Source of the DNA: UBA4312 sp040266995
GTDB lineage: Bacteria; Bacillota_I; Bacilli_A; Erysipelotrichales; Erysipelotrichaceae
Assembly: GCA_040266995.1 (NCBI GenBank)
Contig: JAWRHV010000026.1
Span: 1-64,000, forward strand
DNA: 64,000 nucleotides
Direction of reading: 5' to 3'
A program made the translations under genes and the position numbers. This document shows, in pieces, positions 15,504-24,347 of the stretch; position 1 is the first letter of the stretch; the number at the start of each line of letters is the position of its first letter. The notes below the pieces were generated by a model, which was not told where the DNA came from, made no database searches, and saw only the letters and a list, made by a program, of their open reading frames with translations.

Positions 15504-17366
15504 TTAACTTAAAGTTTCCAGCATCCACTGTTTATCATCTGTCGTCTTCATCTTTTCCAGAACAGCTTGGTCATCCAGTGCCGTTGCGACCTTGGCCAGG
15601 ACTTCCATGTGTTCTCCGCCTTTACCGGCAATACCAATTACCAGCTGCGCTTTTTCATCACCGAATGGAACACCATCCGGGAACTGAAGGACAACGATAC
15701 CTGTTTTCTTGATTACATCCGGGTCATGTGTTGTTCCATGAGGAATCGCCAGACCCATACCCATGTAAGTCGTTACCAGTTTTTCACGATCCTGCATAGC
15801 CTGGATATAATCATCATTGACATAGCCTAATTCCACTAAGGCTTTTCCTGCCATTTCAATGGCTTCTTCTTTTGATGAAGCTTTTTGTTGCAGACGAATA
15901 CCTTCCAGTTTCAATACACCTTCAATTTTCGTTGAAGCTTTTTCTTCTTCAACCGGAGCGGCTTCCACCATCGCATCCCCTGTACTTAACTGCATGAACA
16001 AGTTATCCAGGTTCGGGTCAGCCAGGAAGTTTCCGATCTGTACCAACTGAGCCTGCGGTGCTGATTTCGCTGCACGTTCGGCCAGAATTGTCTGCACAAC
16101 GGCGATATCACAGTCAGCAGGAATGTTATCTACAGAAGTATTCGTTACGGTGATGTCCGGACGAACCGATTTCAAACGGTTACGGAATTTCGTTGCACCC
16201 ATGGCGCTCGATCCCATACCTGCATCACATGCGAATACGATTTTCTTAGCATCGGCTACATTGGAGATAGCTGTTTTCGGCGCCTGTCCTTTGGCTTCCG
16301 CTTTCATATCTCCCATCTGTGCCTGAGCTTCTTCCAAAGATGCTTTTGTACCAGACATCTTAATGATCGGGCTGGCAATCAAGAAGGATACACCGGCAGC
16401 GATCAATACACCTAACAATACGATCAATGTCTGTCCTTTTGGAGCCATCGACAAGAAGGCAATGATAGATCCTGGGCTGGACGGTCCCTTTAATCCGGCA
16501 CCGGTAATCGTGTAGAAGAAAATAGCACAGATATTACCGACGATCGGAGCAACGATCACAATTGGGTTCATCAATACATATGGGAAGTAAATTTCATGAA
16601 TACCACCCAGGAAGTGAATGATGATTGCACCTGGTGCAGAGTCTTTTGTCATCTTGTCGCTGGAGAATAACCAGTACGCCAACAATACACCTAAACCAGG
16701 ACCCGGATTGGCCTCCAGCATATACATGATGGATTTTCCGGTTTCGGCTGCCTGTTCAACACCAATTGGTGTAAAGATACCATGGTTGATGGCGTTGTTC
16801 AGGAACAATACCTTGGCTGGTTCAATAAAGATTGCTGCCAACGGTAACAGACCCTTGTTGACTAATACATCAACACCAGCTGTCAATACAGACAATACAG
16901 CTGTCATAAATGGTCCGATAATATAGTATCCGATGATAGCCAGGATCATACCGATGATACCAACAGAGAAGTTGTTGATCAACATTTCGAAACCGGCCGG
17001 CATATGTCCATCCATAGCCTGGTCAAACTTCTTGATGACCCAACCAGCAAAAGGTCCCACAGCCATGGCTGCCATCAACATAGGCTGACCGTCTGTTCCA
17101 CCAACACCGGCAATACATCCGACAACCGCAATTGCACCGATTACCATACCACGGTCTCCGCCTACCAGGCGTCCACCTGTAGCCGCAATCAGGACCGGCA
17201 TTAAGTAAAATAACATGTAAGGCTGAATAGATGCTAATTGTTCATTAGGTAGCCATCCATCCGGAATGAATAATGCAGTGATAAATCCCCATGCAATGAA
17301 GGCGCCGATATTCGGCATAACCATTGCGGATAAGAATTTACCGAAACGTTGTAAACCTTGTTTCAT
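15504..17366 (-). CDS. mtlA: PTS mannitol transporter subunit IICBA
   Basis: 620 aa with all three PTS domains. EIIC spans residues 1 to about 340 (NNAINHGIFTP, GGIHEIYFPY). EIIB has the phospho-cysteine motif FACDAGMGSSAM (Cys380). EIIA has GLAIPHGT (His543). Mannitol is imported and phosphorylated in one step through His543 and Cys380, giving mannitol-1-phosphate for MtlD. Many Bacillota have EIIA on a separate gene, so the full IICBA fusion here means the operon needs no other mannitol-specific component. It starts 12 bases after mtlR and is clearly cotranscribed. Confidence 0.96.
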   Translation of the reverse strand: MKQGLQRFGKFLSAMVMPNIGAFIAWGFITALFIPDGWLPNEQLASIQPYMLFYLMPVLIAATGGRLVGGDRGMVIGAIAVVGCIAGVGGTDGQPMLMAAMAVGPFAGWVIKKFDQAMDGHMPAGFEMLINNFSVGIIGMILAIIGYYIIGPFMTAVLSVLTAGVDVLVNKGLLPLAAIFIEPAKVLFLNNAINHGIFTPIGVEQAAETGKSIMYMLEANPGPGLGVLLAYWLFSSDKMTKDSAPGAIIIHFLGGIHEIYFPYVLMNPIVIVAPIVGNICAIFFYTITGAGLKGPSSPGSIIAFLSMAPKGQTLIVLLGVLIAAGVSFLIASPIIKMSGTKASLEEAQAQMGDMKAEAKGQAPKTAISNVADAKKIVFACDAGMGSSAMGATKFRNRLKSVRPDITVTNTSVDNIPADCDIAVVQTILAERAAKSAPQAQLVQIGNFLADPNLDNLFMQLSTGDAMVEAAPVEEEKASTKIEGVLKLEGIRLQQKASSKEEAIEMAGKALVELGYVNDDYIQAMQDREKLVTTYMGMGLAIPHGTTHDPDVIKKTGIVVLQFPDGVPFGDEKAQLVIGIAGKGGEHMEVLAKVATALDDQAVLEKMKTTDDKQWMLETLS

Positions 17367-17378
17367 TGTTCTCTCCTC

Positions 17379-19499
17379 CTATTTCGAAACTTCGTTTCTG
17401 TAATATTTCACAAGCGCCTGGCTGGCCAGATCTTTGCCGATTCCCAGATCTTTCCGTTTCAGTGCTTGTAGAAAATCTTGGTCTTCCACCAATAGAGCAC
17501 TTAAGCGTCCTATCGGTTCCAGTGCGTATTCGTTCTTTGGTACGACCATCACGACAGCACCTTCCACCGGCCCATTGGCCGACGCAAACGGCTGGTTGAT
17601 CTTGATATATCCAAATCGTGCATGATCGATGGCATCGGTGATGCAGTGGAACAAATACACTTGCAGCTCTTTTATATATGTATCTCCGACAATTTCACGA
17701 AGCAGGAAGCCTTCCGTAATCTGTTCAGCTTGTTTCATCGACGTCGCAAACAATGCCCCTGCCTGTTTTGTCAAAGCCTCTTTGTCTTCTATCGCTTCCA
17801 GATCCATGATCTGAAAGTTTTCCGTAATTTCGATGATCTCATTTCCGATCTGTGTGATCCGGCGTATGTCTTCCAGATCATTGATGGAAGATATCGTTGT
17901 ACGCTGGGCCATGTTACTGATCAGTCTTTGTTGGTACAAACGTTCAATTTCGTTTTCGATCCGGACTTTATCCCCTGCCTGCAGCATAATGCTGGAAACA
18001 TAGATATTCGGAAAATCCGTCTGTAACGATGTCGTGGAAATGATCAGATCCATACCGTCTTTTCGCAATTTCTCAGGATCCAAGTTGAATGCCGATAAGG
18101 TTTTGACCACATTCACATTCTTGAAATTCTTGCGTATGTTAGCCGCTAATATCTTTGAGCTTCCGACCCCGGCCGGACATACCACAGCTACATTCACCTT
18201 CTGGATCTGCTCCTGGATCCGGATGGATTCAGCCGCAAAGTGCAAGGCGATGTAACCGATATCGGCCGTACGCAGTTCTTTTGGTGACATCCATTCTCGC
18301 AATACCTGGCATGCAGTTTCCACAGCGTCAAATAAAGCCGGATTCTTTTCCCGGATCTCTTCGGTCTGCTGATTTTCGACCAGGATATCCAGATTGACCC
18401 GTTTCTCTACCACGCGGATGTGATTGACTAAATCGTCAATGAATTTACTGTTGTTTCGAAATGGTAAGCCTGTCATCTGTTCGACGATGCGGGTCATGGA
18501 CATGACAACCTGCCACAGATCCATGGCTTGTGTCGGATCCTTGAAATTGGACATATCTGACCAGATCCTCGTTGCCGACAAATGCATCGCAAAATAGTCG
18601 ATTTCATATTGTGGCACCTTGATGTCAAACGACTTCTCAATTTCGGTTACAATCTGAACCGTTGCCGACAATTCCACCATAGCGGATAGCCGGTTTCTTT
18701 CCATCGGTGAGCTTTGTATAAAGTGATGATTGCGCATACGATAAATTGCCAGCGCATATCGCATATATAAACGAACGCGCCCTCCATCGGTATAGCGTAC
18801 ATGTAAGCTGTCCTCTGCTTTAGTCACGATCCGGACCACACAGTCGATGATCTCCGGTTCGAAGAATCTCAATAACGGATGATTCCGGACCTTTGTGAAT
18901 TCCTGTTTCTTTTTTTCATCCATCAACAGAATGGGTATTTGATCAATATCACAGAATTCAAAGATGTAATTAGACACAGCTTGTCGCAGATTGTATTCAT
19001 CGCCTTCGATATACAATCCCAGCCCTTTTCTTCGGATGATGCTGACATTGTAGTCCGATAACCAGAGATCCAATGCATCCAGATCGGCAAACAAAGTACT
19101 TTGGGATACTTTTAATTGCGATGTGAATACATACGCTTTGATTGGTTCATCCGTATAGAATAGCGTTCCCAGAATGATCTGCCGTCTTTCCGAGCGGCTG
19201 TAATGAGGAATCTGGTTTTCAATATGCAGCAATTCAAGGATCAACGTACGGTTTTCATCCGTTTCATCAATCAGAAGGCCAACACCCGGACGGTGATCAA
19301 AATGAAAATCATTGTCATCCATCCATGTTTCGATATCCGGTATATCTCGCAGGATCGTCCGGTTGGAAACACCCAGCTGTTCAGCAACCGCCTTTACAGT
19401 GATTGCTTCTGAATTCATCTCCACCATGATCTGAATGATTTCCTTCTGCCTTTTCGTTAATGGTTTCCGTTGATTGAATGTATTAACTGTCTCGATCAT
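17379..19499 (-). CDS. mtlR: PRD-type transcriptional activator of the mannitol operon
   Basis: 706 aa. The N-terminal HTH (AITVKAVAEQLGVSNRTILR) is followed by two PRDs with conserved histidines (YFAMHLSATR, His306; GYIALHFAAES, His420), an EIIB-Gat-like domain with VVCPAGVGSS (Cys441) and an EIIA-Mtl-like domain. MtlR activators read PTS flux: HPr phosphorylation of PRD2 activates, and phosphorylation of the EIIB-like cysteine by the mannitol PTS prevents activity. It heads the operon and has the promoter at 19520-19547 with GTCAC dyads upstream, consistent with autoactivation. Confidence 0.92.
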   Translation of the reverse strand: MIETVNTFNQRKPLTKRQKEIIQIMVEMNSEAITVKAVAEQLGVSNRTILRDIPDIETWMDDNDFHFDHRPGVGLLIDETDENRTLILELLHIENQIPHYSRSERRQIILGTLFYTDEPIKAYVFTSQLKVSQSTLFADLDALDLWLSDYNVSIIRRKGLGLYIEGDEYNLRQAVSNYIFEFCDIDQIPILLMDEKKKQEFTKVRNHPLLRFFEPEIIDCVVRIVTKAEDSLHVRYTDGGRVRLYMRYALAIYRMRNHHFIQSSPMERNRLSAMVELSATVQIVTEIEKSFDIKVPQYEIDYFAMHLSATRIWSDMSNFKDPTQAMDLWQVVMSMTRIVEQMTGLPFRNNSKFIDDLVNHIRVVEKRVNLDILVENQQTEEIREKNPALFDAVETACQVLREWMSPKELRTADIGYIALHFAAESIRIQEQIQKVNVAVVCPAGVGSSKILAANIRKNFKNVNVVKTLSAFNLDPEKLRKDGMDLIISTTSLQTDFPNIYVSSIMLQAGDKVRIENEIERLYQQRLISNMAQRTTISSINDLEDIRRITQIGNEIIEITENFQIMDLEAIEDKEALTKQAGALFATSMKQAEQITEGFLLREIVGDTYIKELQVYLFHCITDAIDHARFGYIKINQPFASANGPVEGAVVMVVPKNEYALEPIGRLSALLVEDQDFLQALKRKDLGIGKDLASQALVKYYRNEVSK

Positions 19500-19519
19500 C
19501 CTTACCTCTTACAATTTCA

Positions 19520-19547
19520 ATTATATTAGTATTTCTATCACATTCAA
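19520..19547 (-). promoter_or_regulatory. Promoter of mtlR-mtlA-mtlD
   Basis: On the minus strand TTGAAT (19542-19547), 16 bases, TATAAT (19520-19525). The GTCAC dyads lie directly upstream of the -35 box. Confidence 0.75.
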
Positions 19548-19558
19548 CGTTTTCCAGT

Positions 19559-19622
19559 GTCACTTTTGTCACTATTGATTTGTGACAAACCACCTTTTTT
19601 CATGTCACTATTCAATAGTGAC
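19559..19622. promoter_or_regulatory. GTCAC dyad array, candidate MtlR binding sites
   Basis: Two 19-bp dyads of the same form are present: GTCACTATTGATTTGTGAC (19568-19586) and GTCACTATTCAATAGTGAC (19604-19622). A further half site GTCAC is at 19559-19563. The first extends to TTGTCAC...GTGACAA, which resembles the half sites I recall for Bacillus-type MtlR, though with a longer central gap. Confidence 0.55.
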
Positions 19623-19625
19623 ATG

Positions 19626-19653
19626 AAAAAAAAGCCAGGGATACCCTGACTTT
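19626..19653 (-). terminator. Terminator of the fourfold EIIA-Gut-like gene
   Basis: On the minus strand AAGTCAGGG, TAT, CCCTGGCTT forms a 9-bp stem with one G-T pair, followed by a run of nine T residues. Confidence 0.85.
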
Positions 19654-19665
19654 TCAGATGTTCTA

Positions 19666-21129
19666 TTATCCTATGATTTGAATATGTGTATTGACACCAA
19701 TCTTTGGCATTTCCTTCTTTTCCACATAGATGGTGCCTGCCATCTCAGCTGTCGTATCCCCGCTGAATCGAACCGTACAATGCCCTAAGCCTTTTAAAGT
19801 CACCGGGGCTTCACTGCCGACAGCGGTAATCGTATAGGCCTGTTCATCGAATTTCAATGTCTGGCCCGGTTGGATGTCTCCATGGATCGGATTGACATCA
19901 ATACTGTAACAATAGTCCTTTAATTCAGCCGGTGCACTGTCTCCAAATAAAATAATGAAATCAGCTCCCGCAAAGGAGTTTACCTGAGATCCTAATGATT
20001 TAACTGTATTGTCATAGATGATCTTTGGTTCCCGGATTTCAATTTCCGTACCCACTTCAATGGTCGGCATCGCTTTCTTTTCTACATAGATGGTTCCTGC
20101 CATCTCCGCGGTCGTGTCCCCGCTGAAACGAACGGTACAATGGCCTAAGCCTTTTAAAGTCACCGGGGCTTCACTGCCGACAGCGGTAATGGTATAAGAT
20201 TGATTGCCAAAGGATAAGATCTGCCCTGGTTTGATGTCCCCGTTGATCGGATTGACATCTACGGAATAACAATAGTCCTTTAATTCAGCCGGTGCGCTGT
20301 CTCCGAATAAAATAATGAAATCAGCTCCCGCAAAGGATTTCACCTGGGAACCCAGAGCTTTTACCACGTTTTTATAAACAGAGGCATCCGTAGCCTGAGC
20401 TTGGTCTATTTCAACAATCTGAATCTTTGTTCCGGCCGTAATAGTTGGCATTTCCTTCTTTTCTACATAGATAGTACCTGCCATCTCGGCTGTCGTATCC
20501 CCGTTGAATCGAATCGTACAATGGCCCAGGCCTTTTAATGTGACCGGTGCTTCTGTACCGACGGCGGTAATGGTATAGGATTGTTCCCCAAACCGCAAGA
20601 TCTGGCCTGGTTTGATGTCGCCATTGATCGGATTGACATCTACGGAATAACAATAGTCCTTTAATTCAGCCGGTGCACTGTCTCCGAATAAAATAATGAA
20701 ATCAGCTCCCGCAAATGAGTTTACTTGTGATCCTAAAGCTTTCACTGTGTTTTCGTAAACAACTTTTGGGTCTACGATCTTTATCTTCGTACCTGCCGTA
20801 ATAGTTGGCATTTCTTTCTTTTCCACATAGATGGTACCGGCCATTTCTGCCGTCGTATCCCCGCTGAAACGTACGGTACAATGGCCCAGTCCTTTTAAAG
20901 TGACAGGGGCTTCACTGCCCACAGCGGTAATCATATATGGTCGGTCATCAAAACATAAAATCTGTCCTGGTTTAATATCTCCCTGGATCGGATTGACATC
21001 TACGGAATAACAATAGTCCTTTAATTCAGCCGGTGCGCTATCCCCAAATAAAATAATGAAATCAGCTCCTGCAAATGAGTTTACTTGTGATCCTAAAGCT
21101 TTTACTGTGTTTTCGTAAATGATTGGCAT
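19666..21129 (-). CDS. Four tandem PTS glucitol EIIA-like domains lacking the usual phospho-histidine
   Basis: 487 aa made of four EIIA-Gut-like domains starting near residues 1, 121, 248 and 368, with linkers of about 5-12 residues. Each repeat has the family blocks FGDSAPAELKDYC, ITAVGSEAPVTLKGLGH and AGTIYVEKK. By gapless comparison with E. coli SrlB from memory, the phosphorylated His43 (in CFIHCH) is Val43, Val163, Val290 and Ile410 here, within YCYSVDVNPI. A second histidine is kept in every repeat (GLGH: 83, 203, 330, 450). The gene is the only EIIA-Gut candidate beside srlA/srlE and has its own promoter and terminator. It may be a non-catalytic sugar or partner binder, or use another phosphosite. 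The copies are also very similar as DNA, pointing to recent duplication or gene conversion. Confidence 0.85.
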   Translation of the reverse strand: MPIIYENTVKALGSQVNSFAGADFIILFGDSAPAELKDYCYSVDVNPIQGDIKPGQILCFDDRPYMITAVGSEAPVTLKGLGHCTVRFSGDTTAEMAGTIYVEKKEMPTITAGTKIKIVDPKVVYENTVKALGSQVNSFAGADFIILFGDSAPAELKDYCYSVDVNPINGDIKPGQILRFGEQSYTITAVGTEAPVTLKGLGHCTIRFNGDTTAEMAGTIYVEKKEMPTITAGTKIQIVEIDQAQATDASVYKNVVKALGSQVKSFAGADFIILFGDSAPAELKDYCYSVDVNPINGDIKPGQILSFGNQSYTITAVGSEAPVTLKGLGHCTVRFSGDTTAEMAGTIYVEKKAMPTIEVGTEIEIREPKIIYDNTVKSLGSQVNSFAGADFIILFGDSAPAELKDYCYSIDVNPIHGDIQPGQTLKFDEQAYTITAVGSEAPVTLKGLGHCTVRFSGDTTAEMAGTIYVEKKEMPKIGVNTHIQIIG

Positions 21130-21148
21130 AGAATGTACCTTCCTTTTT

Positions 21149-21188
21149 CTTACAATCTTATTATATGTATTTTTGTAAGCCCTCTTAA
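21149..21188 (-). promoter_or_regulatory. Promoter of the fourfold EIIA-like gene with overlapping dyad
   Basis: On the minus strand TTAAGA (21183-21188), 17 bases, TATAAT (21160-21165). Arms CTTACAA (21149-21155) and TTGTAAG (21173-21179) enclose the -10 box, a repressor-like position. Confidence 0.6.
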
Positions 21189-21225
21189 TACAAGCTTTTT
21201 CCTCTTCATTGAAATCCTGTGTCTC

Positions 21226-23136
21226 TTATTTTCGCTTATAAAGGATCCGTAACAGTTCCGGATAGGTCTGGCAACGACTTAGTCCATCTATGAGTTCATC
21301 ATCCTTGGATATAGTCATAATTTCGTCATAGATACGGATCAGCAGATCCTCCTGTGTAATCACATCCTTCGGTAAGCCCAACATAAAGATCACTTTGACC
21401 GGTGCGTCTTTGTACAGAATTGGTTGGTTGAAGACCCCGATAGCTACCATCAGTTCTTCGTTGGCATACTGCATCGTATGCGGCATCGCAATGCCTCGAT
21501 CAAAGACCATCGATCCCATCTTTTCACGTTCCCATAAGCGTTCCTGGAACTCGGCATCGACCAGTTCTTCGTCCGTCAGACATTCAATCATCGTATTGAC
21601 GGCTTCTTCATAGTCGGTGTAATCGCTGAGGTCAAAGAACGTTTCTTCCTTGACCTGGCTGGCCATCACATACCAGTTGTCATCGATAAACGGTGCTTTT
21701 TCCTTGCTCCAGTAATCCGCCTTTTCAATACGGCTGCGCAGTTCTTCCTCATTAAAGATCTCCCGGATATAAATGACCGGTTTTTCCAGATTAAACGGCA
21801 GCTCGACCGTTGATAAAACCAGATCATAAGTATTCAGCTTTTCCGGTGTCGCACCGGTTAAAGAGAACACCTGAATATCGGTAGCGCTGTCGACAATTTT
21901 TTTCAACTGGACGGTGATCAGACGGCTGGTCACAATACCGGTACCACAGACAACGGCCATCCGGCGTTGTTTTCTTTGCATGCCGGAAACCTCCAGGAAT
22001 ACACCAAAATAGGAAGCCAGAAATCCGATTTCCTCCGGCGTCACTTTCAAATTCATCTCTTGTTCAATCACTTCTGCGCTGATTTCTGCCATACGCTGAG
22101 CTAATGGATATTTTTCTTTAATATCCTCCACCAGCGGATTATCGACGCGGATATTATACCGGAGCCGGTTGATCATAAACATCAGATGGTACATAAATTC
22201 TTCCGTGAATTCATGTGTATTGATAGTGATATTCAGTTCAAATTCAATTTTTTGAATGATTTTTTCCAATAAAGGCCGGATTTCTTCATCCAGGGACACC
22301 GCATACATCTGATCGGTATCGGTCGGTGTACGCATACCAATGATCGGCAGAAGCACAAACAGCTTTTCTTCAATCGGAAATTCAACATGTAGAGAATTTC
22401 CTATGTCATTGAGAAGCCTTTCCACAAACCGGAAAGCCGAACGTGCCGACAGCACATAATAGCTGTCCGGTAAACGACCAATATAATGTCCGGTCAAAAA
22501 GCGGTCCATCATCAATGTCAGATAGTTTTGGAACGTTGTCCGCACACTGGAAACAACAGGATATTGTTCAAACGCCTTATCGACACTTTTGATGATCTGC
22601 TCATCCTGTGGATAATCTCCGTAAATAGCTTCAAACGTGTTATCCATCACATATCTTCGAATATTCATTTCTGAACCCTGCAGCAACATGCCTTTGCTGG
22701 TTTTTCCTTCAACATGAAGATCATACGGTTCGATCAGACTGCGAAGCTTCTTCAGATCCGATACCAGAGTGGTTCGTCCAACATTCATCTCATAGGCCAG
22801 ATCGTCTGTTAACAACGGTTCATACGCCCGCATCAGTTTTCCGAAAATATATTCCATACGTCGGCTGGAGGAATTCATCAGATCATCCGTATTAATAATT
22901 TTGGAATAAGCATATTGAAACGCATTCAGATCAAAAATGCGCAGACTGCATTTTCCTTGATCGGTTTCAATATATGCACTGTCATCCAGTGCGTCGTTGA
23001 TACTTTTGATATCGTTTCGTATCGTTCGTTCGCTGACTCCCAGCCTTGCGGCAAGTGAGGCAATGCTCAATACTGTGCTCTTACGCATGATGGTAAGAAT
23101 ATTGGCCAGTCGATTATCATCAAATAAATTTTTCAT
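21226..23136 (-). CDS. PRD/PTS-domain transcriptional regulator of the glucitol genes
   Basis: 636 aa from ATG 23134-23136 (AAAAGGAT upstream). Two HTH segments (SIASLAARLGVSERTIRNDI near residue 23; YEMNVGRTTLVSDL near 115) are followed by two PRD-like regions, an EIIB-Gat-like domain (AVVCGTGIVTS, Cys397) and an EIIA-fructose/mannitol-like domain (GIAMPHT, His553). The positions where PRD histidines normally sit read LLPIIG in PRD1 and ASYFG in PRD2, so HPr-dependent PRD phosphorylation may be lost. It lies between srlE and the fourfold EIIA gene and has its own AT-rich promoter region with TATAAT. It is probably the activator of the modules at 25376 and 26302. Confidence 0.85.
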   Translation of the reverse strand: MKNLFDDNRLANILTIMRKSTVLSIASLAARLGVSERTIRNDIKSINDALDDSAYIETDQGKCSLRIFDLNAFQYAYSKIINTDDLMNSSSRRMEYIFGKLMRAYEPLLTDDLAYEMNVGRTTLVSDLKKLRSLIEPYDLHVEGKTSKGMLLQGSEMNIRRYVMDNTFEAIYGDYPQDEQIIKSVDKAFEQYPVVSSVRTTFQNYLTLMMDRFLTGHYIGRLPDSYYVLSARSAFRFVERLLNDIGNSLHVEFPIEEKLFVLLPIIGMRTPTDTDQMYAVSLDEEIRPLLEKIIQKIEFELNITINTHEFTEEFMYHLMFMINRLRYNIRVDNPLVEDIKEKYPLAQRMAEISAEVIEQEMNLKVTPEEIGFLASYFGVFLEVSGMQRKQRRMAVVCGTGIVTSRLITVQLKKIVDSATDIQVFSLTGATPEKLNTYDLVLSTVELPFNLEKPVIYIREIFNEEELRSRIEKADYWSKEKAPFIDDNWYVMASQVKEETFFDLSDYTDYEEAVNTMIECLTDEELVDAEFQERLWEREKMGSMVFDRGIAMPHTMQYANEELMVAIGVFNQPILYKDAPVKVIFMLGLPKDVITQEDLLIRIYDEIMTISKDDELIDGLSRCQTYPELLRILYKRK

Positions 23137-23218
23137 AGGCAATCCTTTTCTATGATTATATTATAAACTATTTTTTATTTAGCTATGTTAATAAAGCCAA
23201 AATTACTCAATATCCTTT

Positions 23219-23251
23219 AAAAACCGGTAAGGAGAGAATTTACCGGTTTTT
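23219..23251 (-). terminator. Terminator after srlE
   Basis: AAACCGGTAA and TTACCGGTTT arms form a strong stem between srlE and the regulator gene; the minus strand continues TTTTTAAAG. Confidence 0.8.
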
Positions 23252-23310
23252 ATCAAATGATTATATTATGCGTTGAGATAAGCAAGAGGTCATTGTTAGC
23301 TGTGCGCTTC

Positions 23311-24327
23311 TTAGTACAATCCGATACTTGCAGCGAAACCTAACAGTACACGTACCCAGCCTGTCAAGAAACGGGAGTACATTACAGATAATACACCAAC
23401 TTCAATGGTTTCCGGTTCTGCTTCAGCCAATCCCAGACCAACCGGGATAAAGTCACAAGCACACTGTGTATTGATAGCGAACAGAGCAGGTAATGCCAAG
23501 CTTGGAGCGATGTTTCCTTTTCCGATTTCAGCACCGATCAGAGTTCCGACGATTTGTGCGATAACAGCGCCTGGGCCTAACAGAGCGGATAAACCTGGAA
23601 TGGAACAAATAATACCTAAGATAACCAGACCGAATACGTTACCAGCCAATGGTGTTAACAGATGGGCGAACATATCACCGAATCCGGAACCGTTGATGAT
23701 ACCGATCAACATACTTACGAATGCCATGAATGGCAGCAAGGTTGTAATACATGTCTGGATGGCGTTACGAGCTGCCTGGTAGAAAGTGTTAACGATCTTA
23801 CCAACGCCTAATCCGACTTTTGTGATAAAGCTCTTGTTTTCCTGTGCAGCTAATGTTTCCGATACTTTCTGATCTGCATTGAAGCCTGTAGAAGCAGCTT
23901 TTTCTTCCACAACTTCCTCTTCAGCCACAGTAGCTTCCGCAACTTCGCTTTCATCAGCCAAAGAAATCTGTTTGGAAGTAACGGCACTTACATAGATATC
24001 TTCTGTGATGAAGTTTGCCAAAGGTCCTGATTTACCAACCGGCATAACGTTTACTGTAGGGATACGTTTCTGCGGGTAGATACCACAACGAAGCGTTCCA
24101 CCGCAGTCAATGATCACCATGGCCAGTTCATCTTCCGGAGCGGATCCATGGAATCCGTCCACTGGTTCCATACCGGACAGTTCAACAATTTTCTTTAAAC
24201 ATTCAGGGGCCGTTCCACCACCTGTGATGTACATTACTTTATTTCTTTTTTCAGTTGGAGTGACTACCAACGGTCCACCAAATCCGCCGGCTCCTCTTTC
24301 GATTCGAATTGATCTATATTTTGACAT
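23311..24327 (-). CDS. srlE: PTS glucitol/sorbitol transporter subunit IIB-IIC1
   Basis: 338 aa. The EIIB-Gut domain (residues 1 to about 120) has GAGGFGGPLVVTP, DCGGTLRCGIYP and GKSGPLANFI, all hallmarks of this family; the phosphorylated cysteine is expected in the DCGGTLRC region. A polar linker rich in Glu/Ala/Val follows, then the membrane half (about residues 170-338, QTCITTLLPFMAFVSML). It works with SrlA to import sorbitol as sorbitol-6-phosphate. The third gene of the gutM-srlA-srlE message, it is followed by a terminator. Confidence 0.94.
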   Translation of the reverse strand: MSKYRSIRIERGAGGFGGPLVVTPTEKRNKVMYITGGGTAPECLKKIVELSGMEPVDGFHGSAPEDELAMVIIDCGGTLRCGIYPQKRIPTVNVMPVGKSGPLANFITEDIYVSAVTSKQISLADESEVAEATVAEEEVVEEKAASTGFNADQKVSETLAAQENKSFITKVGLGVGKIVNTFYQAARNAIQTCITTLLPFMAFVSMLIGIINGSGFGDMFAHLLTPLAGNVFGLVILGIICSIPGLSALLGPGAVIAQIVGTLIGAEIGKGNIAPSLALPALFAINTQCACDFIPVGLGLAEAEPETIEVGVLSVMYSRFLTGWVRVLLGFAASIGLY

Positions 24328-24347
24328 AATGAATTCCCTCCTGTTTA

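Noticed and set aside
19594..19632. Long perfect palindrome with flanking T and A runs near 19.6 kb, first taken for a bidirectional terminator
   Set aside because: On either strand the T run precedes the stem and A residues follow it, the wrong order for a Rho-independent terminator. The repeated GTCAC half sites make an operator more likely.
19666..21129. The four repeats as adhesin or surface repeats, or as a CRISPR-like DNA array
   Set aside because: There is no signal peptide or anchor, the unit is a complete EIIA-Gut-like domain of 120 residues, and repeat spacing follows protein domains.
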